From Chlamydiia bacterium (lineage in GTDB: Bacteria > Chlamydiota > Chlamydiia > Chlamydiales > SM23-39), in the NCBI GenBank assembly GCA_016213175.1, contig JACRBF010000014.1, forward strand, positions 1-36,133: a stretch of DNA of 36,133 bases, written 5' to 3'. This document shows, one piece after another, positions 25,793 to 35,015 of the stretch. The notes beneath the pieces were generated by a model. The model was not told the DNA's origin, did no database searches, and saw only the letters and a program-made list of their open reading frames with translations. The number at the start of each line of letters is the position of its first letter. Positions within the stretch are counted from its first letter, which is position 1. Made by a program: the position numbers and the translations under genes.

Positions 25793-27043
25793 AAAACAAT
25801 CCCGTTGATCGCGGCCTCTCTTCTCGCTATGAACTCTATGTTTGGTCAGGGTGGTATGGAAGATGCACTGCAAGACCCAGAATCCCAACTCTGTCAGCAA
25901 TCTTCAGATACGCCAGAGAATAAAAGCAAGCGTCCCCTCTGCCAACCCATTCAACCCACATGCCAGCCCTACATCTGCAAGCCAGAGAAATGCGGGAATG
26001 CGCAGGAGCCGCAAACACCCTCTATTCCTGCCTATAACGGACCTGCCGAAATCAATACGGGGATCATAGGAGACTGGAATTTTTTCTCAACGCTGAGTTT
26101 TCTCTACTGGCAGCCGATGCAAGATGATATGCGCATTGCTACAGAAGGAAGTTTGCCTGTTTCCTCTCTTTTTGGTCCAAAGACTGTGGATCACGGCAAG
26201 ACAGTCAATATGAATTTTGATTATAAGCCTGCTTTCAAAATTGCTATGGGAATGAATTTCCGCAATGACGATTGGGTTGGCTCTATTGAGTATACCAGAT
26301 TGCGCAGTACCGATGCCGCTTCTAAAACTATCCTAAACAACAATCCAACGCTATACAATTTATGGGGAGACGATCCTCTAAGTACGAGTTTTGTTGATAC
26401 GCCTGTTTTTAATTCATTAGGCGCCCATTTTCAATGCAAACTTGATTTCATAGATGCGCAAATGGAAAGAGTCTACTTTGTAGGACAAAGACTGACCTTT
26501 CACTCCTCTCTAGGTCTCAGAGCGGCTTTGATTGCGGAAAGCCTTCTTGCAAATTACTCTTACGATGGAGCCTTGGTCACAAATTCGTCGGCGGCAGTCA
26601 TTGCGTTCCCTAGCAGCCTAGATGCTGTTCATAGAACTCAGTCCTGGGGAATCGGTCCTAGAATGGGACTCGAAATGGATTGGCTGTTGAGAAGAGGAAT
26701 TCGGATCTTTGGAAGCGGATTTGCTGATGTGTTGTATACCTCTTACAAAATTCAAACCAAAACTGCATTTCTCCCCCTTATTTCCAGTTCGGGTTTTACA
26801 GCGGGAAATTCCATTACTACAACCAATCGTGATGCCGAAACAGGTGCATTGAGAACTCATTTAGATCTCGAACTTGGTTGCGGCTGGGGCAGATATCTAG
26901 ATTATAATAACATGCATTTTGACTTGTCTGCAGCATATGGTTTCCAAGTATTCTTTAATCAGAATATGCTCAGACTCCCTGCTTACTCTCCTAGCAATCT
27001 TTATGTTCAAGGACTCACTATTACAGCCCGAGTGGACTATTAA
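25793..27043 (+). CDS. MOMP-like / Lpg1974-family outer membrane protein, Cys-rich N-terminus
   Basis: Signal peptide, NFFSTLSFLYWQPMQDDM motif, beta-rich; ORF opens at 25778 (start could be 25778). Confidence 0.75.
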   Translation, partial: KTIPLIAASLLAMNSMFGQGGMEDALQDPESQLCQQSSDTPENKSKRPLCQPIQPTCQPYICKPEKCGNAQEPQTPSIPAYNGPAEINTGIIGDWNFFSTLSFLYWQPMQDDMRIATEGSLPVSSLFGPKTVDHGKTVNMNFDYKPAFKIAMGMNFRNDDWVGSIEYTRLRSTDAASKTILNNNPTLYNLWGDDPLSTSFVDTPVFNSLGAHFQCKLDFIDAQMERVYFVGQRLTFHSSLGLRAALIAESLLANYSYDGALVTNSSAAVIAFPSSLDAVHRTQSWGIGPRMGLEMDWLLRRGIRIFGSGFADVLYTSYKIQTKTAFLPLISSSGFTAGNSITTTNRDAETGALRTHLDLELGCGWGRYLDYNNMHFDLSAAYGFQVFFNQNMLRLPAYSPSNLYVQGLTITARVDY

Positions 27044-27055
27044 AAAGGGGTAGGA

Positions 27056-27101
27056 AAATCCCCCGAAAATCGACAGAAACCAAATCCGTTAACAGTCTCT
27101 T
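27056..27101. repeat. Family B half-element
   Basis: CCCGAAAATCGACAGAAACCAAATCCGTTAACAGTCTCT, identical to right half of B1. Confidence 0.9.
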
Positions 27102-28456
27102 AGACAGTCCCTTAGTGTGAGTTTTGCAACACATTCGACATGGGCCGTTTGAGGGAACATGTCGAAGGGTTGTACTTGCTCTAGACGGTATCCGCATTGT
27201 GTGAGATAGGCGCAGTCTCTTGCAAGCGTTGCTGGATTGCATGAGATGTAGACGATGGTTTGTGGGGCGGTTCGGCAGATCCCCTCCAAAACGGAGGGTT
27301 CGCATCCTTTACGGGGCGGGTTGAGAAGAACAACGTCCACCGCGGGGCTGCTTTTCATGAATGTTTCAGATGCTGTGCAGAGAAATTGAACGTTGTGGAT
27401 GGCATTCAGTAGAGCATTTGCTTTGGCATTTTCAATCGCCTCAGGAACTTTTTCTATGCCAATGACGCTTTTGGCCTTTTGAGCCAATACAAGCGATAGG
27501 GTGCCTACTCCGCAGTAAGCATCGAGAACTGTTTCTGTGCCAGTCAGTGCGGCAAATGCAAGGGCCTTTGCATAAAGGCGCTCGGCTTGATCGGGATTGA
27601 CCTGGAAAAACGAGGCTGCGGAAATCTGAAAGCAGAGGCCGCACAGCGTCTCAGTAATGGACTCCCTCCCTTGTAATAGAGTGTATGAGGTCCCTAAGAT
27701 AACATTGTCTTTGCCTGTGTGTTGATTGTGTACGACGCCCCGTATGTGCGGGCACAAGGCCATCATTTCAATAGCCATGCGGGATAGAATATCTGTTGCT
27801 TTGTCGGTTGTGACAAGTATCACCAGCGCCTCTTGGGATCGCAGTGTACTTTTGATCAGAATATGGCGTAGTTCTCCCTGCCCTGTGTCTGGATCGTAGG
27901 CTATCATTCCAGATTTTCTGATCAGGGAAGAGACGGTTTGATATACCGTCTCCCCCAGAACAGAGTGCGTCGCGCATTGTGCAACGGGGATCAGGGTATG
28001 GGAGGCTTTTTCGTAGAGGCCGAGCACTATTCCTCCCGGAGTTTGTATTGCAGGCAATTGGATCTTGTTTCGATAGGCAAGTGGCATCGGAGCCGGGAGG
28101 CATGGTTCAACAGGGGTATTTTGCCCTTTTCCAATGAGGGCGAACGCCTCTGTTACGAGCTGTCGTTTGATTTCGAGTTGTCTTGGATAAGAAAGGTGCA
28201 TTAATTGGCACCCTCCGCATCGTCCAAATAGCACACAAGGCGGTTGTGCGCGGTCTGGGGAAGGCTTTTCAATGGCAATAATCTGGGCGCGTCCATATTG
28301 CCTATGGCATTCGATAAGACGGGCTATGACGATTTCGCCTGGTAAGGCTCCTTCAATAAAGAGGGTATACCCATCCACCTTTCCAATACCCTCTCCATGG
28401 ATTCCAATTCCGTGAATTGCCACTGAGATGATCTGATGTGTAGTCAATTTCTTCAT
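27089..28456 (-). CDS. rlmD: 23S rRNA (uracil-C5)-methyltransferase RlmD/RumA family
   Basis: CGGCQLMHLSYPRQLEIK, DAYCGVGTLSLVLA, LLNPPRKGCEPSVLE, YISCNPATLARD; Met 28456. Confidence 0.92.
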   Translation of the reverse strand: MKKLTTHQIISVAIHGIGIHGEGIGKVDGYTLFIEGALPGEIVIARLIECHRQYGRAQIIAIEKPSPDRAQPPCVLFGRCGGCQLMHLSYPRQLEIKRQLVTEAFALIGKGQNTPVEPCLPAPMPLAYRNKIQLPAIQTPGGIVLGLYEKASHTLIPVAQCATHSVLGETVYQTVSSLIRKSGMIAYDPDTGQGELRHILIKSTLRSQEALVILVTTDKATDILSRMAIEMMALCPHIRGVVHNQHTGKDNVILGTSYTLLQGRESITETLCGLCFQISAASFFQVNPDQAERLYAKALAFAALTGTETVLDAYCGVGTLSLVLAQKAKSVIGIEKVPEAIENAKANALLNAIHNVQFLCTASETFMKSSPAVDVVLLNPPRKGCEPSVLEGICRTAPQTIVYISCNPATLARDCAYLTQCGYRLEQVQPFDMFPQTAHVECVAKLTLRDCLRDC

Positions 28457-28467
28457 AAAAATGCCAA

Positions 28468-28496
28468 ATTGGGCGCCTTTGAGGTGGAACGGGTAT
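28468..28496. repeat. Family C end fragment upstream of rlmD
   Basis: ATTGGGCGCCTTTGAGGTGGAACGGGTAT. Confidence 0.75.
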
Positions 28497-28592
28497 GCAT
28501 CATAATAAAATTCTGAATTTATTTTGTATTTAATTATTTTGTTTGTTTGTTTTTTATATTCATTGTGCGTATTATGTTTATTTAATAAATAG

Positions 28593-30086
28593 ATGGATAG
28601 TATGGCGATGCAACCTAGTAAAATGTATTTACAAGAACACAATCCACATGTCACCCAACTGGAACAAATGAAGATTTGGATGCATGAGCACCCTGTAGAA
28701 GTGAAGGTATCGAAAGTAGCGATAGCCATTATAGGGGCTGGCATTCTTATCACGCTCCCCTTCATAGCTCCCCTCCTGCCAGGGGTGGCGATTGCTGGCC
28801 TTGCCCTGACTGGGATTGTTTTAACGATTACTTTTACTGTATCCCATTTTCTTCTCCATTACTTCATCCGTCCCCATCACGATATGAAAAATCACGTCTT
28901 TACTCCTGGGGCATGCGAAGGAGGGAAGCTCTATTACGTAGGCGATCTGCCCGTTTTGTCTCTGGATAGCGATCCTTATAAAGCGGGAAAAGCGCATGGA
29001 TACCTATGTGGGGAGGCGATTAATCAGATCGTCAAAAGCTTTGAGATCGATCTAGGCTTAGTCGTGATTCGGTTTCTGAAGAGTGCAAATACCTTGCCTA
29101 AAACGCTTAAAGAGGTTCGAGATACGATTCCTCCCCAGTATATCCGAGAGATGGAAGGGCTTGTGGACGGATACAGATGCTGGGCAAAGGAGCATCCAGG
29201 ACATTTCCCTAAAGAGCTTTCTTTAGATGATGTTTTGTTACTGCATTTGCTTCCTGATACGCTGCATTTCGATCTTCATCAACTAGAGGGGTCTGGACCT
29301 TCCGCTCCAATAGTTGTCCAAGATTCTCTTGTTGCTTGTTCTGCAGTTCTCGAAAAAGATCCTAAGAGGGGCGTTGTCTTTGCAAGAGCCTTGGATTGGC
29401 CTTCTTTAGGCGTTTTTGGTACGTATAGTCTTGTCATTCACCGCAAAGGCTTAGAGGGGCAAGTAGACACGGTCGATATTGCCGTGCCAGGATTGGCTGG
29501 AGGGATGCTCACGGGAATGAATGAAGCCGGATTTTCGGTCGCCATGAATGTGTGCGATGGAAGAAAGACAGAGAATATAGGCGGGATGCCTGCCTGTTTT
29601 TACAATAGGATGTGTTTGGAAAAATGTACGACGATTCAAGATCTGAGGGAGATGGTTGCAAAAATCCATCCTCTGGGTCCCTATCACTTAACCGCAGCGG
29701 ACCCAGAGGCCGCCGCATCCGTTCATTTTTATCAAGATGCGACGAATACACAGCATGTGATACGCGATCTGACGCCTAACAACCCTCTTATGACGCTGAA
29801 TTTTTGCTATGAACCAACGCCGCAGAAATCGATTTGCCACAGTACGGAACGGCAAAAAGAGCTGCACCGCTTTTTCAAGAATAGGGGCGACGCTCCTCTA
29901 GAACACTGCTTATCTGTTCCTTATGTTAACAATTGGAGTACGATGCATAAAGTGGTCATGGAGCCCCAAACAAAGACTTTAAGAGTGGCCTTTGACAATG
30001 CGTTTGCAAGCAGAGCGCCTCTCCATACCGTCCCTACGCACGCGTTGTTTCGAAAAGCTACTCGGATCTCTTTCGTAGGCTCTTGA
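28593..30086 (+). CDS. Ntn-hydrolase-like protein (acid ceramidase/NAAA or C45 acyltransferase-like) with N-terminal TM
   Basis: LVACSAVLEKD candidate nucleophile Cys, RGVVFARALDWPSLG, GMNEAGFSVAMN motif order typical of this superfamily. Confidence 0.65.
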   Translation: MDSMAMQPSKMYLQEHNPHVTQLEQMKIWMHEHPVEVKVSKVAIAIIGAGILITLPFIAPLLPGVAIAGLALTGIVLTITFTVSHFLLHYFIRPHHDMKNHVFTPGACEGGKLYYVGDLPVLSLDSDPYKAGKAHGYLCGEAINQIVKSFEIDLGLVVIRFLKSANTLPKTLKEVRDTIPPQYIREMEGLVDGYRCWAKEHPGHFPKELSLDDVLLLHLLPDTLHFDLHQLEGSGPSAPIVVQDSLVACSAVLEKDPKRGVVFARALDWPSLGVFGTYSLVIHRKGLEGQVDTVDIAVPGLAGGMLTGMNEAGFSVAMNVCDGRKTENIGGMPACFYNRMCLEKCTTIQDLREMVAKIHPLGPYHLTAADPEAAASVHFYQDATNTQHVIRDLTPNNPLMTLNFCYEPTPQKSICHSTERQKELHRFFKNRGDAPLEHCLSVPYVNNWSTMHKVVMEPQTKTLRVAFDNAFASRAPLHTVPTHALFRKATRISFVGS

Positions 30087-30450
30087 TATCCCCGCGGTGA
30101 CGTTTCGCTGCGATGAGCTTTTCCTGGGTTCTGCGGGATCTGCGCCTTTTTTGGCGGCGGATTTTTTCGATGGCCTGATGCCTCTTGCTTTTTTCTTGAA
30201 GAATGAGCTCTTCCAGCTTATCGCACAATGCGCGCCGTGCTAAGGTGCGATTGAGGTTGCGGGAGCGATCCTTTTGACATTTTACTTCGATTCCTGAGGG
30301 GAGGTGTTTGAGGTAAACGCAGGAGGAGGTCTTATTAATTTTCTGACCCCCGCTGCCAGAGCCCAGGATGAATTTTTCTAGGAGATCCTCCTCGCGAATC
30401 CCTAGGCTTTCCATGCGGTGGACAAGTTCTTGTTCTTTAGATTCTTTCAT
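30058..30450 (-). CDS. class I peptide-chain release factor-like protein (ArfB/MTRFR-like, short)
   Basis: GSGSGGQKINKTSSCVYLKHLPSGIEV with GGQ; basic C-terminal tail. Confidence 0.85.
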   Translation of the reverse strand: MKESKEQELVHRMESLGIREEDLLEKFILGSGSGGQKINKTSSCVYLKHLPSGIEVKCQKDRSRNLNRTLARRALCDKLEELILQEKSKRHQAIEKIRRQKRRRSRRTQEKLIAAKRHRGDIKSLRKRSE

Positions 30451-30462
30451 CCTGTATCCTAC

Positions 30463-30630
30463 TATACCCGTTCCACCTCAAAGGCACCCAAGAAAATCGA
30501 ATTGAAATCTCTCTAAAATCGAATAAAACAGCGCGGTCAATATTGACTTAATATTAACCGCGCTGTTTTCCTCGATTTGAGAGGATTTGAATCGATTTGC
30601 TTTGGGCGCTTTTGAGGTGGAACGGGTATA
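30463..30630. repeat. Palindromic element family C, full copy C1 (168 bp)
   Basis: TIR TATACCCGTTCCACCTCAAA / TTTGAGGTGGAACGGGTATA; core ACAGCGCGGTCAATATTGACTTAATATTAACCGCGCTGT. Confidence 0.95.
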
Positions 30631-30665
30631 TGAGGATTCTCTAGCTATTTTTTCAAAAAATATGC

Positions 30666-30671
30666 TATAAT
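30666..30671 (+). promoter_or_regulatory. extended -10 promoter (TGCTATAAT)
   Basis: TG-N-TATAAT upstream of structured RNA. Confidence 0.65.
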
Positions 30672-30677
30672 TGATCC

Positions 30678-30865
30678 ATGAGTCAATGGGATTCACAGTA
30701 AGCCGTTGATTTCTAGCGTCCAGCGGGAGCTAGGGGAAAGAGAAGGGAATAGTTCTTTACTTCATCGCCCGCTCTCTGTAGTCTGGATGCCATAAGAGGT
30801 CGGGTGTATCCGGCCGCTTACTAACACTAGGAACGTCCTGAGTCTATCTTGTCTAGGTCTTTTTC
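30678..30865 (+). ncRNA. structured non-coding RNA candidate (unassigned; 6S-like possible)
   Basis: AGTAAGC/GCTTACT closing stem, GCGTCCAG/CTGGATGC, AGCGGG/CCCGCT, GGTCGG-gtgtat-CCGGCC hairpin; promoter upstream, T-run downstream. Confidence 0.45.
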
Positions 30866-30937
30866 TAAGAATTCCGATGAAAATTTGGCCATAAGAGATC
30901 GTTAAGGATTATTTTATTTTTTTTGGAGATTTTTTTA

Positions 30938-31360
30938 ATGAATCAGCAACAGCAAACTCAAAAGTTGTATGTCGGCAATTTAAACTTCGATGCAAACGAA
31001 GATCAAGTCCGTGAGCTTTTCGGAAGCTACGGCCAAGTCGAAGATGTGAAAATTGTCATGGATCGCTTCTCTGGCAGATCTCGTGGATTTGCCTTTGTCC
31101 GCATGGACTCATCAGATTCCGCAGGCAAAGCGAAGGAAGCGCTTACCGGCCAACCTTTTCAAGGCAAGACTCTGGTAATCGACTGGGCACGCACAGAACA
31201 GCGTGATCGTCCTCCTATGGGCGAGCGTCGTGAACGTCCCGCAGGCGGTGGCAGCGATTTCCGTCCTCCACGCCGTGAATGGGGTGATCGAGGCGGCGAC
31301 CGCGGAGAGCGTCGTGGTGGAGATCGTGGAGATCGCAGCGGCGGTTTCTACAATCGCTAA
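30938..31360 (+). CDS. RRM-domain RNA-binding protein
   Basis: KLYVGNLNFDANEDQVRELF (RNP2), SRGFAFVRM (RNP1), RGG-rich tail. Confidence 0.95.
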   Translation: MNQQQQTQKLYVGNLNFDANEDQVRELFGSYGQVEDVKIVMDRFSGRSRGFAFVRMDSSDSAGKAKEALTGQPFQGKTLVIDWARTEQRDRPPMGERRERPAGGGSDFRPPRREWGDRGGDRGERRGGDRGDRSGGFYNR

Positions 31361-31375
31361 TACGAGAAGGATCGG

Positions 31376-31867
31376 TTAGAACCGTTCTTTTTCCCGATAA
31401 GCCCGGTCTATTTTAGACCGGGCTTTTTTTTCGAGGATTGCGAGGGTCAAACGAGATACTGCGATACGCCTCTTCTGATCGTTAAAAAGTTCAATTTCCC
31501 ACACTTGCGTGGTTTTTCCTAGATGCAGCGGTTTGGCGATGGCTGTCACAAAACCGGAGCGGACAGGAGCAAGATGGTTGATATTGATATCGAGACCTAC
31601 ACACACTTTTTGCGTCTGATCAATGCAGTAATTGGCGGCAGCGCTTCCCACGGTTTCTGCGAGGGCGCAGGAGGCTCCGCCATGAAGAAGTCCCATAGGC
31701 TGCACCGTGCGGACGTCAACAGGCATGGTGGCTGTAAGAGAATCTTGGCCCACGTCAGTAAATGAGATTCCCAAGTGTTCGGAGAGCGTGTTTTTAGCCC
31801 TGCTATTTAATTCAGCAAGATCGAGTGGAGTGACCCAGATTTTGTTCTTGAGAGCCAATGGCCTCAT
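31376..31867 (-). CDS. hotdog-fold thioesterase (PaaI/MenI-like)
   Basis: PMGLLHGGASCALAETVGSAAANYC; start ATGA-overlaps preceding stop. Confidence 0.85.
   Translation of the reverse strand: MRPLALKNKIWVTPLDLAELNSRAKNTLSEHLGISFTDVGQDSLTATMPVDVRTVQPMGLLHGGASCALAETVGSAAANYCIDQTQKVCVGLDININHLAPVRSGFVTAIAKPLHLGKTTQVWEIELFNDQKRRIAVSRLTLAILEKKARSKIDRAYREKERF
31401..31431 (+). terminator. intrinsic terminator
   Basis: GCCCGGTCTATTTTAGACCGGGCTTTTTTTT. Confidence 0.9.
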
Positions 31868-33456
31868 GTTTCCCTCTGCCTTTTCTTCCACACACGGTGG
31901 AGAGTAAGGATTGCGATCAGAACGCCGATGCAAGCTGTCACATACCCGAAGATGATCAGAGCATCATTTTGCCCTTGGATATAGGCCTGTGTCGAGAGAT
32001 TTTTCGCAATTCTTCCGTAGGCTTGCGCGGCGCTTTCAATGCCCCCAGTCGATACGTCGCTAAAATAGTGATCAAACACTTTATCGAATGTGTTTTTGTA
32101 GCCTGGAATTTGTGTATTGGTCTGTTCACTAAAATGCGCTGCATGAAAAATGGTTCTCTTGATGCTAATGATGGCGATGAGCGTGCCTCCATAGGTGCCG
32201 CCTACTTGCCTGGCAAAGGTCAAAAGGGTTGCCGCATTATTCTCCAGTGCTTTGGGTGCATTCGTGATCCCTTGAATTGTGATCGGACCTAGGGCGAGTC
32301 CTACGCCAATACCGCGTAGACACAAAATTTGGATGACCTGCGCAGGACCTGTTTGCCAATCGAGCCGGTTATTTAAAAAGTAGCTCAGAACAAGGAGCGA
32401 TAGACCTAGCAGCGTGAGGAAGGCTACAGGGACTTTTTTCTTAATGAGGATGTTCGCTGCGATGCTGCACACTGCCATGGTAAGGCCATAGACCATAGCA
32501 ATCTTCCCTGTGACAAATTTCTCATATAGGAGGGCATGAAGCATGTAGTCGACCGTTAACGAAATGCTTGCAAAGACCGACATGCCGAGGAGAAACATGG
32601 CAATTGCACTCACTGCAAACAGAGGATTTTGGAAGAGTACGAGGGGAATGAGGGGATCAGTATGGCGCCTTTCAATCAGGATGTGGGTAACAAAGCTAAT
32701 CGCTGCGAGGAAGAAGCAACAAAGAATGTAAGGAGTCATCCAGCCACTGGTGGTGGATTTGAGGGGTCCTAGCGTTAAGGCAATCAAAAGAGAGGCGATG
32801 AAGATAGAAAAGGTGAGTAATCCCCAGATATCGAACGATCCTTTTTGCTCTACCAGTTCCGTCTCTTCATGCAAGACAGCGCACAAGATCCCTCCCACTA
32901 AAGAACAAGGCGCCATGATCCAAAATAGGACGCGCCATGTTGTATACTGAGCGATAAAGCCTGTCATAGGCAGTCCGATGCCAAAGCCTGCGCCAAAGAC
33001 GGTGCTGATATACAAAGAAAGGATGAGCGGCAGCTGCTGTTTGGAAAAATTTTGGGTGAGCAGAGCCAGCCCTACGGGGAAAATAAGTCCTGCGCCAATC
33101 CCTTCCAAAAGCCTTGCTGCAGAAATAAGCCAGAATCCTTGAGAAAGAGCGACTAAAAAAGAGGATGAGGCAAAGAGAAACACGCCGACTGCGTACATTT
33201 TTTTGTAGCCGAAATGATCAGATAGCCAGGTGGCCGTCGGAACGGTCGTGTTAATTCCTAACAGATACAAGGTAGTGACCCAGATCGATTGGGTGTCGCT
33301 TAAGCCCAGCTCTCCCTGGATTGAATCGCCCGCGATCATCGTAGAGACGGCAGAAAAAACGGCGAAAAAAGTGGTAATCAGGACGTTTAGTAAAATGAGA
33401 TGAGGGTAGAGGGGGGAGCTGGAGGAGATGACGTTAGGACGAGCCCATGATCTCAT
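31864..33456 (-). CDS. emrB: MFS transporter, DHA2 family (EmrB-like)
   Basis: 14-TM profile, WVTTLYLLGINTTVPTATWLSDHFGYKKMY, RLLEGIGAGLIFP. Confidence 0.85.
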   Translation of the reverse strand: MRSWARPNVISSSSPLYPHLILLNVLITTFFAVFSAVSTMIAGDSIQGELGLSDTQSIWVTTLYLLGINTTVPTATWLSDHFGYKKMYAVGVFLFASSSFLVALSQGFWLISAARLLEGIGAGLIFPVGLALLTQNFSKQQLPLILSLYISTVFGAGFGIGLPMTGFIAQYTTWRVLFWIMAPCSLVGGILCAVLHEETELVEQKGSFDIWGLLTFSIFIASLLIALTLGPLKSTTSGWMTPYILCCFFLAAISFVTHILIERRHTDPLIPLVLFQNPLFAVSAIAMFLLGMSVFASISLTVDYMLHALLYEKFVTGKIAMVYGLTMAVCSIAANILIKKKVPVAFLTLLGLSLLVLSYFLNNRLDWQTGPAQVIQILCLRGIGVGLALGPITIQGITNAPKALENNAATLLTFARQVGGTYGGTLIAIISIKRTIFHAAHFSEQTNTQIPGYKNTFDKVFDHYFSDVSTGGIESAAQAYGRIAKNLSTQAYIQGQNDALIIFGYVTACIGVLIAILTLHRVWKKRQRET

Positions 33457-34385
33457 CGGATCCGAATGCTGACTTCCACAGACATTCCCGGGTAGAGATA
33501 GAGAGGCTCTGCCGTTTTAGGGATATCCAGGAGGATTTTTATGGGTATCCTTTGCACTACTTTCGTGAAATTACCCGTTGCATTTTCTGGGGGGATTAAT
33601 GCAAATCTGCCTGCTGCCGAAGCGCGCACGACGAACACGGCGCCGCTGAAAGAACGATCAGGGTAAGCGTCTACGTGGATATCAACCCGGTTTCCTGGTT
33701 TTAAATGCTCGATTTTGCCTTCTTCTAGATTGGCTGTGATATAGATGTGTTCAATGTCGGTTAGGGCAAAAAGGGGCTGTCCAAAGCGAGAAACGTCACC
33801 TGCCACAACCCAACGCTTGGCAATGGCGCCATCGCGGGGAGCGAGCACACGCGTGTGTACTAATAATTCTTCGATGACGCCGAGTTTTGCGATGGCATTA
33901 ACGTGATTGGCTTCGGCCGTCTTATATTGCGCCTCTGCGTAGCGAAAATCTTTCTCAATCTTATCGAACTCGATGTAAGAGATGATCTCTGTTTCATATT
34001 CCTGGAGGGCGACTCTGTAGATATCGCGTAGCTTCTCCATTGCAATTTTTTGTAGCAGCACCTGCTTTGCGATCGCATCTGCATAGGTCATTGCATCTGC
34101 TTTTTGAGAGATCAGAATGCTCTCGTCGAGTTGGCAGAGAAGCTGCCCTTTTTTGACGATATCGCCTTCATCTACGAAGAGTTGGGTGATCCTAGCCTCT
34201 ATATCAGGGCTAATAGAAATCTGGTAACCGTCTATGTAGGCGTCATTCGTCCAGACATAGCGTCGGTGATGGAGGTACCAGCCTAAGACAAGAGTGCAGC
34301 AGAGGAAGATTCCCAGTCCCAGCACGATACCCCTCCACCCCAGTTGGAATGAGAATAGGGATTTTTTGGTACTTGGCGCATCCAT
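33453..34385 (-). CDS. emrA: HlyD-family membrane fusion protein (EmrA-like)
   Basis: TNDAYIDGYQISISPDIEARITQLFVDEGDIVKKGQLLCQLD; ATGA overlap with emrB. Confidence 0.88.
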   Translation of the reverse strand: MDAPSTKKSLFSFQLGWRGIVLGLGIFLCCTLVLGWYLHHRRYVWTNDAYIDGYQISISPDIEARITQLFVDEGDIVKKGQLLCQLDESILISQKADAMTYADAIAKQVLLQKIAMEKLRDIYRVALQEYETEIISYIEFDKIEKDFRYAEAQYKTAEANHVNAIAKLGVIEELLVHTRVLAPRDGAIAKRWVVAGDVSRFGQPLFALTDIEHIYITANLEEGKIEHLKPGNRVDIHVDAYPDRSFSGAVFVVRASAAGRFALIPPENATGNFTKVVQRIPIKILLDIPKTAEPLYLYPGMSVEVSIRIR

Positions 34386-34422
34386 ACAGTATTTAAACTA
34401 CGAATTTAGAGAGTCTTAAAGA

Positions 34423-34454
34423 TAAAAAGCAAGCACGGGCACATTACCCGTGCT
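34423..34454 (-). terminator. intrinsic terminator
   Basis: minus strand AGCACGGGTAATGTGCCCGTGCTTGCTTTTT. Confidence 0.8.
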
Positions 34455-34464
34455 GCAAACTTGC

Positions 34465-34851
34465 TTAGGCTTGAGAAAAGCCCGCCCAGATTAGATAGAT
34501 ACCGACAAAAAGGCGTACCCAGCAGAGGAGGGTATAAACCAATTTGCTCATCAAGTCTTTAGACATTCTGATGAATGCATCGGGCACAAATAGCCGCATT
34601 AGCCCTTGCAGCAGCAAAATCCAGCCAATCAAAGTGATGACTACAGGAAAATCTGGTACCCAGATGTTGTGGTCGACCACGATGAGTAAGCCTACGATCA
34701 GGCTAGCAGTCCCTGACATGGTGATCAGAGTTGCGTTGCCGAGAAAGTCGGACATCGTTTTTTTGAAGCGCTGCTGATGAATGAGCATCGCCAAGCTAAG
34801 TAAAAAGAGATAGCACCCAATGACTTGGGCAAGAAATATAGAGAGGCACAT
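34465..34851 (-). CDS. hypothetical membrane protein (128 aa)
   Basis: Four predicted hydrophobic segments; followed by terminator. Confidence 0.7.
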   Translation of the reverse strand: MCLSIFLAQVIGCYLFLLSLAMLIHQQRFKKTMSDFLGNATLITMSGTASLIVGLLIVVDHNIWVPDFPVVITLIGWILLLQGLMRLFVPDAFIRMSKDLMSKLVYTLLCWVRLFVGIYLIWAGFSQA

Positions 34852-35015
34852 AGGGGTTGCTCCTGGTTAATAGAGTCCTCTAAAATGTCTTTATCAAAAA
34901 ATCTATTTAAATTGCTGTAAAAATAATATTTTATGTTAAGGTCGAATTTTTTTGCTCTTAAAAATCTCAGTAACTCATTGATTATAAATTGAGTGCGTGG
35001 TTGGTTAAGAGAGCC

